A stretch of 64,000 bases of DNA from Litoribaculum gwangyangense. Its GTDB lineage: Bacteria > Bacteroidota > Bacteroidia > Flavobacteriales > Flavobacteriaceae. The notes under the pieces were generated by a model that saw only the letters and a list, made by a program, of their open reading frames with translations, had not been told where the DNA came from and ran no database searches. The translations under genes and the position numbers were made by a program. The DNA lies in assembly GCF_039543505.1 (NCBI RefSeq), contig NZ_BAABJW010000002.1:1-64000 (forward strand), read 5' to 3'. Of the stretch, positions 8,495 to 17,472 are shown in pieces. The number at the start of each line of letters is the position of its first letter. The stretch's first letter is position 1.

Positions 8495-9142
8495 TTGACA
8501 ATAGACGATTTAGAATACAACACAGAGCGTGAACATTTAATTATTCCGGAATATGGTCGCCATATGCAGAAAATGATTAACTACGCTAAAAATATAGAAT
8601 CTAAGGAAGAACGCAACAAAATTGCAAATTCCATTATAGCTGTTATGGGGAACATGCAGCCACATTTGCGAGACGTTCCAGATTTTCAGCATAAGCTTTG
8701 GGATCAACTTTTTATTATGGCCAATTTTGAGCTAGATGTAGATTCTCCTTATGAAAAACCTACCAAGGAACTTTTAGAAGAGCGCCCTGAACCCTTAAAG
8801 TACCCGCAAAACCATCCTAAATATCGTTTTTATGGGAACAATATTAAAACCATGATAGATGTGGCCAATACATGGGAAGATGGCGACCTAAAAGAAGCTT
8901 TAACTTATACCATTGCAAACCATATGAAAAAGTGTTTTTTAAACTGGAATAAAGACACGGTTGAGGATGACGTTATTTATGGTCACCTTTATGAGCTTTC
9001 AGGAGGAAAAATTAACTTAAAAAATTCTGATGAAGATTTAACAGATGCCACAAGCTTAATGCGAACTAAAAGTAAATTTTCTAGTAATAATAAAAAAGGA
9101 GGACATCACAAAAAGTCTAATCGCCAAAGAAAACGCTACTAA
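8495..9142 (+). CDS. DUF4290 domain protein
   Basis: The 215-residue protein carries the DUF4290 pattern: LEYNTEREHLIIPEYGRHMQ at the N-terminus, central NHPKYRFYGNNIKTMID, and a very basic tail (KKGGHHKKSNRQRKRY) that could bind nucleic acid. The start chosen is TTG at 8495: the only nearby upstream ATG (8464) meets a stop after four codons, and the conserved N-terminal block begins immediately after the TTG. It sits 6 bases before murA, a linkage common in Flavobacteriaceae. Function unknown. Confidence 0.85.
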   Translation: MTIDDLEYNTEREHLIIPEYGRHMQKMINYAKNIESKEERNKIANSIIAVMGNMQPHLRDVPDFQHKLWDQLFIMANFELDVDSPYEKPTKELLEERPEPLKYPQNHPKYRFYGNNIKTMIDVANTWEDGDLKEALTYTIANHMKKCFLNWNKDTVEDDVIYGHLYELSGGKINLKNSDEDLTDATSLMRTKSKFSSNNKKGGHHKKSNRQRKRY

Positions 9143-9148
9143 ACCAGC

Positions 9149-10456
9149 ATGGGAACATTTAAAATTGAAGGTGGCCACCAATTAAAAGGAAGTATTCAGC
9201 CACAAGGAGCGAAAAATGAAGCGTTACAAATTTTATGTGCCGTTTTATTAACCCCAGAAAAGATAACCATACACAACATTCCCGATATTGTTGATGTTAA
9301 TAAACTCATCAGTTTACTTAAAAAGCTAGGTGTTAAAATTGAAAAGCTATCTAAAGGCACTTACACATTTCAATCAGATGACCTTAATTTAAAATATTTA
9401 GAATCCGAGGAGTTTAAAATTGATGGCCGTGGTTTACGGGGTTCTATTATGATAGTGGGTCCTTTGTTGGCGCGCTTTGGTAAAGGCTACATACCAAAAC
9501 CTGGGGGCGATAAAATTGGTCGCCGACGATTAGACACCCATTTTGAAGGCTTGATAAAATTAGGAGCAAAATTCAGATACAGTAAGGAGGAGCAGTTTTA
9601 TGGGGTAGAAGCCGAAAGATTAAAAGGGACTTATATGCTTCTAGAAGAAGCTTCTGTTACTGGAACTGCTAACATTGTAATGGCTGCCGTTTTAGCTGAA
9701 GGGCAAACCACTATTTATAATGCCGCTTGTGAACCCTACTTACAACAGTTATGCAAAATGCTGAATAGAATGGGTGCTAAAATAAGCGGTGTGGGCTCCA
9801 ACATGTTAATTATTGAAGGTGTTGAAAGCTTGGGTGGTACAGAGCATACCATGCTTCCTGATATGATTGAAATAGGTAGCTGGATAGGTTTAGCGGCCAT
9901 GACTAAAAGTGAATTGACCATCACCAATGTATCCTGGAACGATTTGGGATTGATACCTGAAACCTTTAGGAAGCTAGGCATTACTGTTGAAAAAAGAGGA
10001 GATGATATTCATATTCCAGCACATACCGATGGTTACGAAATACAAAGTTTTATCGATGGGTCTATTTTAACTATTGCAGATGCCCCATGGCCAGGTTTTA
10101 CACCTGATTTATTAAGTATTATTTTAGTAGTAGCCACCCAAGCCAGAGGTAGTGTTTTAATACACCAAAAAATGTTTGAAAGCCGTTTATTCTTTGTGGA
10201 TAAATTAATAGATATGGGTGCGAAAATTATTTTATGCGATCCACATCGTGCTACCGTTATAGGACATGATTATAAATCAACATTGAAAGCCACTACCATG
10301 ACATCGCCAGATATCCGTGCCGGGGTTTCATTACTCATAGCTGCTTTATCAGCTAAAGGAACATCCACTATACAAAATATTGAGCAGATAGATAGAGGCT
10401 ATGAAAACATAGACGAACGTTTGCGAGCTATTGGTGCACATATTGAAAGAATATAA
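9149..10456 (+). CDS. murA: UDP-N-acetylglucosamine 1-carboxyvinyltransferase (MurA)
   Basis: This 435-residue enzyme transfers enolpyruvate from PEP to UDP-GlcNAc, the first committed step of peptidoglycan synthesis. Visible motifs are QGAKNEALQILCAVLL near residue 20 (with the substrate-binding Lys-Asn), RGSIMIVGPLLARFG, TGTANIVMAAVLA, and a C-terminal DIRAGVSLLIAAL followed by ENIDERLRAIGA. In the active-site loop KPGGDKIGRRR, Asp121 stands where the classical enzyme has the Cys that fosfomycin alkylates. Length is normal. It follows DUF4290 with a 6-base gap. Confidence 0.97.
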   Translation: MGTFKIEGGHQLKGSIQPQGAKNEALQILCAVLLTPEKITIHNIPDIVDVNKLISLLKKLGVKIEKLSKGTYTFQSDDLNLKYLESEEFKIDGRGLRGSIMIVGPLLARFGKGYIPKPGGDKIGRRRLDTHFEGLIKLGAKFRYSKEEQFYGVEAERLKGTYMLLEEASVTGTANIVMAAVLAEGQTTIYNAACEPYLQQLCKMLNRMGAKISGVGSNMLIIEGVESLGGTEHTMLPDMIEIGSWIGLAAMTKSELTITNVSWNDLGLIPETFRKLGITVEKRGDDIHIPAHTDGYEIQSFIDGSILTIADAPWPGFTPDLLSIILVVATQARGSVLIHQKMFESRLFFVDKLIDMGAKIILCDPHRATVIGHDYKSTLKATTMTSPDIRAGVSLLIAALSAKGTSTIQNIEQIDRGYENIDERLRAIGAHIERI

Positions 10457-10643
10457 CCTTATCTCATTAGATTATTATTAATAATTTTAAAATTATAAGA
10501 TACTTTTCTAGTTTACTTGTTATTTAAAATCTCTGATTTTATATTTTTATAAATAAGATTTATTAAGTCTTTGATAGCCCATAGTGAAGTGTCCTTGTAA
10601 TCAGAGGTATTTTATCATCTTCAAAGAATTTTAAACCTATTAG

Positions 10644-12311
10644 CTAGAACAATCCGGTAATTTCTCCCTCTTCATTAATATCAATATTTTCAGACGCTGG
10701 ATGTGCAGGTAAACCTGGCATACGCATGATATCTCCAGTTATTGGAATTAGAAATCCTGCGCCTGCTGCAATTTCTATTTCTCGAATTGTTATTATAAAA
10801 TCTTTTGGTCTACCCAATAATTTGGGGTTGTCTGATAAAGATTTTTGGGTTTTTGCTATACAAACAGGTAAATGGTTTAATCCTAAATTTAATATTTTGT
10901 TTAAATCTTCTTTAGCCTTTAAGGTATAATCAACATATTCTGCGCCATATATTTCTGTAGCTATGGTTTCAATTTTATCTTTCACACTCGATTCCCAAGA
11001 GTATAAAGGTTTAAAATTTGAAGCATTACTCTCCACAATGTCAATTACAGCTTTTGCTAAATCAATGGCACCCTTGCCACCTTTTTCCCAAACATTAGCA
11101 ACGGCAACTTTTACTTGTTTTGAAGCGGCAAATTGTTTTATAAGTTCAATTTCTTCATCACTATCCGACGTAAATTTATTAATAGCAATAACTGCTTTCA
11201 CGTTAAATTTATCGATGTTTTCAAGATGTTTTTCTAAATTGGGAAGACCATTTTTTAAAGCTTCCAAATCGGGAAACGTCAAAGAAGATAAAATAGCACC
11301 TCCATGATATTTCAAAGCTCTTATAGTAGTTGTTAAAACCACAGCTTTAGGTTTTAATTGGGCACTTTGGCATTTGATATCAAAGAACTTTTCTGCACCC
11401 AAATCGAATCCAAACCCTGCTTCTGTAACCGTGTATTCAGAATGTGTCATACCCATTAAAGTAGCGATCACACTGTTGGTTCCTTGGGCTATATTGGCAA
11501 ACGGACCACCATGAATAATAGCAGGATTACCTTCAATAGTTTGCACTAAATTGGGTTTTATGGCCTCCTTTAATAAGGCAGCCATGGCACCTTCAGCTTT
11601 TAAATGCTTGGCATAAATAGGTTCTTTATTGTAAGTATAACCAATAAAAATATTACCTAATCGGTTTTTTAAATCGGTTAAATTTTTTGCCAAACAAAGT
11701 ATCGCCATAATTTCAGAGGCTGCAGTAATATCAAATCCTGTTTCCCTTGGAACACCACTTGTAGTGCCTCCCAAACCAACAATAATGCGTCTTAAGGATC
11801 GATCGTTCATATCAATAACACGTTTCCAGCCTATAGTTCTAGGGTCTATTTGCAGTGATGTCGTTTTACTTTGGATATTGTTATCGATGATGGCAGCCAA
11901 TAAATTATGTGCTTTTTCAATAGCAGCAAAATCTCCAGTAAAATGGAGATTAATATCTTCCATAGGTAAAACTTGTGAGTAACCTCCTCCTGTTGCTCCA
12001 CCTTTTATGCCAAAAACGGGACCTAACGAAGGCTCTCTTAACACTACTGTGGTTTTTTTGTGTAATTGATTTAATCCTTCAGATAAACCAATGGACATAG
12101 TTGTTTTTCCTTCGCCTGCCGGGGTTGGTGAAATTGCAGAAACCAAAATAAGATTACTTTTATTGGCTTTTTCAACGTCGATATATTTGAGTGGTAATTT
12201 GGCTTTGTACTTGCCGTACATTTCTATGTCATCCGTATTGATGCCAAATTTTTCAGCAATTTCTAAAATGGGTTTAAGTGTTACAGTTTTGGCAATTTGT
12301 AAGTCAGTCAT
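10644..12311 (-). CDS. fhs: Formate-tetrahydrofolate ligase
   Basis: The 555-residue enzyme makes 10-formyl-tetrahydrofolate from formate, ATP and tetrahydrofolate. It has the characteristic P-loop PTPAGEGKTTMSIGLSEGL around residue 63, then REPSLGPVFGIKGGATGGGY, TGDFAAIEKAHNLLAA and GGPFANIAQGTNSV, and ends MPGLPAHPASENID. It feeds one-carbon units to purine and fMet-tRNA synthesis. Monocistronic on the minus strand. Folate supply is also relevant to the neighbouring photolyases if these use methenyl-THF as antenna; that link is inference. Confidence 0.97.
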   Translation of the reverse strand: MTDLQIAKTVTLKPILEIAEKFGINTDDIEMYGKYKAKLPLKYIDVEKANKSNLILVSAISPTPAGEGKTTMSIGLSEGLNQLHKKTTVVLREPSLGPVFGIKGGATGGGYSQVLPMEDINLHFTGDFAAIEKAHNLLAAIIDNNIQSKTTSLQIDPRTIGWKRVIDMNDRSLRRIIVGLGGTTSGVPRETGFDITAASEIMAILCLAKNLTDLKNRLGNIFIGYTYNKEPIYAKHLKAEGAMAALLKEAIKPNLVQTIEGNPAIIHGGPFANIAQGTNSVIATLMGMTHSEYTVTEAGFGFDLGAEKFFDIKCQSAQLKPKAVVLTTTIRALKYHGGAILSSLTFPDLEALKNGLPNLEKHLENIDKFNVKAVIAINKFTSDSDEEIELIKQFAASKQVKVAVANVWEKGGKGAIDLAKAVIDIVESNASNFKPLYSWESSVKDKIETIATEIYGAEYVDYTLKAKEDLNKILNLGLNHLPVCIAKTQKSLSDNPKLLGRPKDFIITIREIEIAAGAGFLIPITGDIMRMPGLPAHPASENIDINEEGEITGLF

Positions 12312-12406
12312 AAATTTTTATTCAGGAAAATTTCCATTAAATCACCCTAAATGTATAAAATATTTATTCTGCTATGGATAACAATTTTTAAGAAGAAACA
12401 GAACTA

Positions 12407-13711
12407 TTAGTTTAAAGCCGCTTTATAAGCTTCTAAACAACGCTCTCGGGCCATTTTATGGTCCACTATTTTTGAAGGGTAAGTAAGTTCTTGAAAATCG
12501 GGCACCCACTTTTTGATGTACTCTAAATTTTTATCAAACTTATCAATTTGTGTAGTAGGGTTAAAGATCCTGAAATAAGGCGCAGCATCCACGCCAGAGC
12601 CTGCTACCCATTGCCAATTCCCAACATTACTGGCCATTTCATAATCATGTAATTTTTCGGCAAAATAAGCTTCGCCCCAACGCCAATCAATGAGTAAATG
12701 TTTGCATAAAAAACTTCCCACTAACATACGTACACGATTGTGCATGAATCCTGTTTCATTTAATTGTCGCATACCAGCATCCACCAGAGGATAACCTGTC
12801 TTTCCTTCACACCAAAGTTTAAATTCAGTTTCATTGTTTCGCCATTCAATTCTATCATATTTTGATTTGAAAGATTGATTGACTGTGTGTGGAAAATGCC
12901 AAAGTATTTGCATAAAGAACTCTCTCCAAATGAGCTCTTGCCAAAATATTTCATTTTTTTCAGCGATGGCTTTTTTTATCATTTTACGAATACTAACAGT
13001 GCCAAAACGCAAATGAGGGCCCAAACGAGACGTAGCATCCTTTGCGGGGAAATTTCTAGTGGCTTCGTATTCTTGAATTAAAGTTGGGGTAACGGTGTAT
13101 TCTGCTATAGTTTGGTTGGATATTGTAAAACCAATATCCAATAAACTTAAATTGGGCAAAAGCTTGTGTTTTACAAGGTTGCTTAAATAGCTATTGGTAT
13201 CATATATTTCCAGATTATGGGTTTTGAATTTCTCCTTCCATGTTTTCATATATGGTGTGTAAACCACATAGGGATCACCATCGTTTTTAACGACTTCATC
13301 TTTTTCAAAAATGACTTGGTCTTTAAAGGTTTTAAAACTGATATTCTGTTTTTCTAAAAACGCCTTTACTTCTTCATCCCGCTTTTTGGCATAAGGTTCG
13401 TAATCATGATTGGTGTAAACAGAATTAATATCATAATCTTTAACCAGTTGCCCAAATATTTCCAAAGGTTTTCCATGAAATATAGCAACGCTACTGCTAT
13501 GCTCAGCTTGAAGTGTTGAGCGCATTTTTTGAAGCGTATTAAAGATGAAGGTTACTCTAGCATCATCTTTTGGAAGTTTGTCTAGAATTTCAGAATCAAA
13601 TATAAAAATAGGCAATACGGGGTAATCACTTTTTAAGGCCTGATAAAACCCTAAATTATCATCTAATCTTAAATCACGTCGAAACCAGAATATGTTTAAA
13701 GGTTCTTTCAT
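12407..13711 (-). CDS. phrB: Deoxyribodipyrimidine photolyase (CPD type)
   Basis: From the internal ATG at 13711 the protein has 434 residues and starts directly with the antenna-binding domain (NIFWFRRDLRLDDN). An upstream ATG at 13750 would add 13 residues without family support. The FAD domain contains RLGPHLRFGTVSIRKM, ELIWREFFMQILWHFP, KTGYPLVDAGMRQLNETG and ASNVGNWQWVAGSGVDAAP, with the active-site Asn and Trp residues of class I CPD photolyases. It repairs cyclobutane pyrimidine dimers using light and reduced FAD. It is the last gene of the second operon of the photoreactivation island. Confidence 0.93.
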   Translation of the reverse strand: MKEPLNIFWFRRDLRLDDNLGFYQALKSDYPVLPIFIFDSEILDKLPKDDARVTFIFNTLQKMRSTLQAEHSSSVAIFHGKPLEIFGQLVKDYDINSVYTNHDYEPYAKKRDEEVKAFLEKQNISFKTFKDQVIFEKDEVVKNDGDPYVVYTPYMKTWKEKFKTHNLEIYDTNSYLSNLVKHKLLPNLSLLDIGFTISNQTIAEYTVTPTLIQEYEATRNFPAKDATSRLGPHLRFGTVSIRKMIKKAIAEKNEIFWQELIWREFFMQILWHFPHTVNQSFKSKYDRIEWRNNETEFKLWCEGKTGYPLVDAGMRQLNETGFMHNRVRMLVGSFLCKHLLIDWRWGEAYFAEKLHDYEMASNVGNWQWVAGSGVDAAPYFRIFNPTTQIDKFDKNLEYIKKWVPDFQELTYPSKIVDHKMARERCLEAYKAALN

Positions 13712-13801
13712 GTGTTTATTTTGATTGTTTTTTATGGTCACATGCAACATCTTGAAAAATCATTACGTTTTGTAATTCAAATTTTGTAGAAGATGTTTCA
13801 T

Positions 13802-14263
13802 TTAATATTTCCCAAATAACTCTTCCAATTTTTTGGTTCTGTAATTAAAAATCTCTTCTAATTTTGGCTTCACTAAAATCGGATGAACCAACTGTCCTAA
13901 AATACCAAAAGGCACTTTATAATCTATAATATCTTCCATTTCAACACCGCCCTCAATTTCTTTTATAAAATGCTTGTGATGCCATAATGCGTATGGTCCA
14001 AAACGCTGTTCATCAACAAAATAGTGTTTATCAATTACATGTGTAATTTCAGTTACCCATTTGGTCTTAATTCCTAAAACAGGGGTTACAATGTACTGTA
14101 TTATTTGTCCTGCAAACATGGGTCTATCGGCTCCAGATAAAATATGAAAGCCCATATAATCAGGTGTTATGGTTTTTAAATTTTTTGGATCGGATAGAAA
14201 ATCCCAAGCCTCGTTAATGGTAATGGGCAAATTTTGCTTTTTGTGCAGTCTGTAAATCTTCAT
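13802..14263 (-). CDS. SRPBCC family protein (polyketide cyclase/dehydrase-like)
   Basis: The 153-residue protein has the helix-grip START-like pattern: N-terminal INEAWDFLSDPKNLKTITP, central MFAGQIIQYIVTPVLGIKTK, and KHFIKEIEGGVEMEDIIDYK, with a C-terminal helix FNYRTKKLEELFG. Such proteins bind hydrophobic ligands, and relatives occur in photolyase/carotenoid islands of Flavobacteria. It lies 3 bases after the TspO gene in the same operon. The ligand is unknown; a membrane-derived or tetrapyrrole ligand would fit the context. Confidence 0.85.
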   Translation of the reverse strand: MKIYRLHKKQNLPITINEAWDFLSDPKNLKTITPDYMGFHILSGADRPMFAGQIIQYIVTPVLGIKTKWVTEITHVIDKHYFVDEQRFGPYALWHHKHFIKEIEGGVEMEDIIDYKVPFGILGQLVHPILVKPKLEEIFNYRTKKLEELFGKY

Positions 14264-14266
14264 TTT

Positions 14267-14728
14267 TTAGTTATAGATTAAAATATAGGCGTTTAGTGAT
14301 GTGGCTATGCACAACCAAATGAAATAGGGGAGTATCAATGCACTTTTAATTTTCATTGTTTTTTGGTATGAAAATAAAAATGTGGCTACTAGTAATGTTA
14401 ATATCATGATGACAATTAATCCTAAACCAATCATATGCTGATTGAAAAAAATGTAGTTCCAAATGACATTAAAAACAAACTGGATTCCGAACAAAAACAA
14501 TACATTTTTGCTAGGAAGTAGTTTGTATAAATAGACCATGTATACAGAAAAACAAATCATAATAGTAGTCCAAGCTACACCAAAAACCCAACCAGGTGGT
14601 GTCCATGGTGCCTTATTAAGATTAACGTACCAATTAGTTTGTGGTCCGTCATTCATCAATAAAGTACCTATGGCCAAAGCACCAAAATTAATAATTAGAA
14701 AGATAATAATGTACTTTGCTAATGTCAT
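14267..14728 (-). CDS. TspO/MBR family membrane protein
   Basis: The 153-residue protein has five predicted transmembrane helices and the family motifs NLNKAPWTPPGWVFGVAWTT (Pro- and Trp-rich loop), FVFNVIWNYIFFNQH, and a C-terminal PYFIWLCIATSLNAYI. TspO proteins bind porphyrins and take part in light- or oxidative-stress responses, which fits a photoreactivation operon. Its start codon overlaps the stop of the preceding small gene (ATGA), so they are translationally coupled. Confidence 0.95.
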   Translation of the reverse strand: MTLAKYIIIFLIINFGALAIGTLLMNDGPQTNWYVNLNKAPWTPPGWVFGVAWTTIMICFSVYMVYLYKLLPSKNVLFLFGIQFVFNVIWNYIFFNQHMIGLGLIVIMILTLLVATFLFSYQKTMKIKSALILPYFIWLCIATSLNAYILIYN

Positions 14729-14892
14729 GAATTGAGTGCTTCAATTTGTTTAGCTATATCTTCAGCCTCAGCATATTTTTTATCACTTTCAGCTCTATTC
14801 ACACTAGATAATGCGTGCCATTCTTTCATGAGCGATTTGTATTTATCTTGAAGTTTTTCTAACTCAGTTTTCTTTTTGAATAATCCGAACAT
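14725..14892 (-). CDS. Small helical protein (Lacal_2735 family-like, 55 residues)
   Basis: This 55-residue frame encodes a small charged protein beginning MFGLFKKKTELEKLQDKYKS and ending EDIAKQIEALNS, probably two helices forming a hairpin or coiled coil. I recognise it as similar to the short Lacal_2735 family of Flavobacteriaceae, found near photolyase and TspO genes. It starts 5 bases after the glutathione peroxidase stop and overlaps the tspO start by four bases. Function unknown. Confidence 0.85.
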   Translation of the reverse strand: MFGLFKKKTELEKLQDKYKSLMKEWHALSSVNRAESDKKYAEAEDIAKQIEALNS

Positions 14893-14897
14893 CGCTT

Positions 14898-15440
14898 TTA
14901 TTTTAAGTGATTTGTTATTTTGGAACTTAAGGGGCCAGTGGTTGATAAGTAATAATCAACTAAATGACCTTCGGGGTTAACCAAATATTTTTGGAAGTTC
15001 CACTTCACGGAAGAATCTATCTTTCCATTGTTAATTTTTTGGGTTAACCATGTATATAGTGGATGCTGATTTTTCCCTTTTACATCCACTTTTTGAGTGA
15101 TTAAAAAAGTGACACCGTAGTTTACCTCACAAAACGATTCGATGGCTTTCGCATCACCAGGCTCCTGTCCGCCAAATTGATTACAGGGCACACCTATAAT
15201 TTGAAGTTTGTCTTGATATGTTTCGTAAAGTTTTTGTAGTTCTTTGTATTGGGGTGTAAACCCACATTTTGATGCTACATTTACAAATAGGATATATTTT
15301 CCCTTATAATCCGAAAGATTTATGGGATTTCCGTTTAATGCATTAATTTTAATGTTGTATACTGAGTCTACAGTCATTTTTTTTTGTGGAATACTTTGCT
15401 TAGAAAATAAAGTGGATAAAAAGGCCAAAATGGGATTCAT
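14898..15440 (-). CDS. Glutathione peroxidase (Cys type)
   Basis: The 180-residue protein has the thioredoxin-fold peroxidase core. The peroxidatic Cys is in VNVASKCGFTPQYKEL (Cys in place of selenocysteine), the second motif is GVPCNQFGGQEPG, and the Trp motif is VKWNFQKYLVNPEG. About 25 extra N-terminal residues include a short hydrophobic stretch (PILAFLSTLFSK), perhaps an anchor. It reduces hydroperoxides, probably with thioredoxin. It lies 2 bases after an SDR gene and before the small Lacal_2735-like gene; its place in the operon suggests protection from photooxidative damage. Confidence 0.93.
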   Translation of the reverse strand: MNPILAFLSTLFSKQSIPQKKMTVDSVYNIKINALNGNPINLSDYKGKYILFVNVASKCGFTPQYKELQKLYETYQDKLQIIGVPCNQFGGQEPGDAKAIESFCEVNYGVTFLITQKVDVKGKNQHPLYTWLTQKINNGKIDSSVKWNFQKYLVNPEGHLVDYYLSTTGPLSSKITNHLK

Positions 15441-15442
15441 AA

Positions 15443-16126
15443 TTATATTTTAAAACTTACTATACCACAATCCATTTCAAAAATTTGACCAGAAAGCGAA
15501 GCGGCTTTATCAGATAATAAAAATTCTGCCATGCCTGCAACTTCTTCTGGATTTAAGAACTTTTTGAGAGGATGACGATCTGTGATGTTTTCAATCATTT
15601 TATCATTTCTCAGGAGTTTAGATGCCAAATCTGTATTGGTAACTGTTGGCGCTATAGCGTTCACACGAATGGTTGGTGCTAATTCGGCTCCCAAAGATTT
15701 TACTAAACCTTCCACGCCCGCTTTTGATGTAGCGATACTCGCATGAAAAGGCATACCTAATTTGGCGGCAACTGTACTGAATAGCACAACAGCTGGTTTA
15801 TTTCCATTTTTTAAAACAGGTAAATATTTTTGAATGGCTTTTACTGCCCCCAGAACATTAATTTCAAAATCCTCTTTAAAATCCTCAATACTTAATCTTG
15901 AAATGGGTTTTAAGTTGATACTCCCAGGGCAATAAATCAATCCGTCTGCAGATTCAATTTCTGGTAATTCGTCTTGAGTGACGTCACAGGAATAATGTAT
16001 TAGATTAGAATGTGTTTTTTCTGGTGAAGTTCTACTAATGTTAATTACTTTGGAGTGATCGAGTAATTTTGTTATTAAGGCATTTCCAATACCCTTACTT
16101 CCACCTATTACAATAATTGTTTTCAT
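15443..16126 (-). CDS. Short-chain dehydrogenase/reductase
   Basis: The 227-residue protein is a classical SDR: nucleotide motif IVIGGSKGIGNALI near the N-terminus, LIYCPG in the NNAG-like position, a catalytic Ser in VVLFSTVAAKLGM, and a replacement of the usual YxxxK by HASIATSKAGVEGL. The motif position normally held by Tyr is Ala-Ser-Ile here, though the Lys (TSK) is kept. The C-terminal region has LNPEEVAGMAEFLLSD. Substrate unknown. It belongs to the photoreactivation operon, between a small protein gene and glutathione peroxidase. Confidence 0.88.
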   Translation of the reverse strand: MKTIIVIGGSKGIGNALITKLLDHSKVINISRTSPEKTHSNLIHYSCDVTQDELPEIESADGLIYCPGSINLKPISRLSIEDFKEDFEINVLGAVKAIQKYLPVLKNGNKPAVVLFSTVAAKLGMPFHASIATSKAGVEGLVKSLGAELAPTIRVNAIAPTVTNTDLASKLLRNDKMIENITDRHPLKKFLNPEEVAGMAEFLLSDKAASLSGQIFEMDCGIVSFKI

Positions 16127-16148
16127 ATGGTTTCAGGGCATTTTATGT

Positions 16149-16364
16149 TTATGGCCTGCCCTTTAGCCGTTTTTCTATTTTTTGTTTAATAGCCGTTAAG
16201 CGTTTCATTAAATCCATTATTTCAGGATTTTTTTCTTCTTTGTATACGGAGTTTAAACTTAATATTAAATCCTTTACTTCCCTAGACGATTCAATGCGTT
16301 CGCTTGTTGTTTTAAACGTGTGTTTGCGTTGTTCGAATTCTAGAGCCTTGTCTATAATCTTCAT
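16149..16364 (-). CDS. Small helical protein, paralogue 1 of 2
   Basis: This 71-residue very basic, all-helical protein starts MKIIDKALEFEQRKHTFKTT and ends KQKIEKRLKGRP. It is clearly paralogous to the next gene upstream (16498-16731): both share IDKALEFEqRK, SREvKdLILsLN, YKeeK and IMDlMKRLTAIKqKiEKRL. I do not recognise a named family. Spacing (22 bases to the SDR) suggests the same operon. The pair looks like a tandem duplication. Confidence 0.75.
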   Translation of the reverse strand: MKIIDKALEFEQRKHTFKTTSERIESSREVKDLILSLNSVYKEEKNPEIMDLMKRLTAIKQKIEKRLKGRP

Positions 16365-16497
16365 AATTTTGATCTTTAATCGTGATAAGGGATTTTTTTA
16401 TTTTTCCCATAAGTCACAATATAAAAAAAACTATGGTTTTATTAAGGATAATAGCTGTTTTTAAGTTAAATTTAATATTTCGATTAATTTTGCTTAG

Positions 16498-16731
16498 TTA
16501 AATAAGTTCTGCTTTAGAAGGTAACCCATTTAAACGTTTTTCAACCTTTCTTTTTATGGCCGTTAATCGTTTCATGATATCCATAATCTTTTGATCTTTT
16601 TTTTGTTTATAAATTTGGTTTAAATCTAAGATTAAGGCTTTAGCTTCACGAGATATTTTAACACGGTCGCTAGTTGATAAAGATTTCATTTTTCTTTTTT
16701 CAAATTCTAAGGCTTTGTCTATTAAATCCAT
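16498..16731 (-). CDS. Small helical protein, paralogue 2 of 2
   Basis: The 77-residue basic protein starts MDLIDKALEFEKRKMKSLST and contains MDIMKRLTAIKRKVEKRLNG, aligning over its whole length with the 71-residue protein encoded at 16149-16364. It begins 3 bases after the folE stop codon, so it is cotranscribed with GTP cyclohydrolase I. It has no signal peptide or membrane segment. Function unknown; an adaptor or nucleic-acid-binding role is only a guess from charge and helicity. Confidence 0.75.
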   Translation of the reverse strand: MDLIDKALEFEKRKMKSLSTSDRVKISREAKALILDLNQIYKQKKDQKIMDIMKRLTAIKRKVEKRLNGLPSKAELI

Positions 16732-16734
16732 AAC

Positions 16735-17430
16735 TTAATTGTTTATATAGTTTTGTAATTCTCTAATTTTTTCGGGTGAATCAAATTTCCCGCCGTAGAA
16801 GGTTGTTACCGTGGCAGACGTATCATCTTTAATACCTCGTGAGGACACACATAAATGTTTGGCATCAATAATAACCGCAACATCATCGGTTTCCAAAATG
16901 GTTTTCAGTTCGTTAGCTATTTGATTAGTTAAACGTTCTTGAACTTGCGGACGTTTTGCATAATATTGAACGATTCTGTTTAATTTTGATAAACCAATTA
17001 CTTTGCCAGAGGAAATATAAGCCACATGTGCTTTACCTATAATAGGAACAAAATGGTGTTCACAATTTGAGTAAAAGGTAATGTTTTTTTCAACCAACAT
17101 TTGGTTGTACTTATACTTATTATCGAAAAGGGCGACTTTTGGTTTATTAGCTGGGTTTAGACCAGAAAATATTTCATCAATGTACATTTTAGCCACACGT
17201 TGTGGGGTTCCTCTCAAAGAATCGTCAGTTAAATCTAAGCCCATTACATCCATTATTTCTTCAAATAGTATGGCAATACGTGCTTTCTTTTCAGAATCAC
17301 TCAATTTAAAAGCATCTTTTCTCATGGGTGTTTCAAGACCTGTATATAAATGCTCGTCTCCAATATCGTCAAAAGAGAAGCCGTTAAGTTTGTGTCCGTT
17401 TTTTTTAATTTTAAGTGTTTCTGTATTCAT
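16735..17430 (-). CDS. folE: GTP cyclohydrolase I
   Basis: From ATG 17430 the enzyme has 231 residues; an upstream ATG at 17466 would add 12. It converts GTP to 7,8-dihydroneopterin triphosphate, the first step of folate/pterin synthesis. Visible motifs are LRGTPQRVAKMYIDEIFSGL, the zinc/active-site segment SNCEHHFVPIIGKAHVAYI with its Cys-His pair, IGLSKLNRIVQYYAKRPQVQ, and the second Cys-motif HLCVSSRGIKD. In this operon it probably boosts pterin or folate antenna cofactor for the photolyases; a separate housekeeping copy may exist elsewhere. Confidence 0.95.
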   Translation of the reverse strand: MNTETLKIKKNGHKLNGFSFDDIGDEHLYTGLETPMRKDAFKLSDSEKKARIAILFEEIMDVMGLDLTDDSLRGTPQRVAKMYIDEIFSGLNPANKPKVALFDNKYKYNQMLVEKNITFYSNCEHHFVPIIGKAHVAYISSGKVIGLSKLNRIVQYYAKRPQVQERLTNQIANELKTILETDDVAVIIDAKHLCVSSRGIKDDTSATVTTFYGGKFDSPEKIRELQNYINN

Positions 17431-17472
17431 TTTGTCTTTTTTATGTGCTGTCTTAATAGTAATCAAAGCACG

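Noticed and set aside
10726..12381. Several open frames on the plus strand across the fhs gene
   Set aside because: They are antisense shadows of a clearly recognisable 555-residue enzyme and have no motifs of their own.
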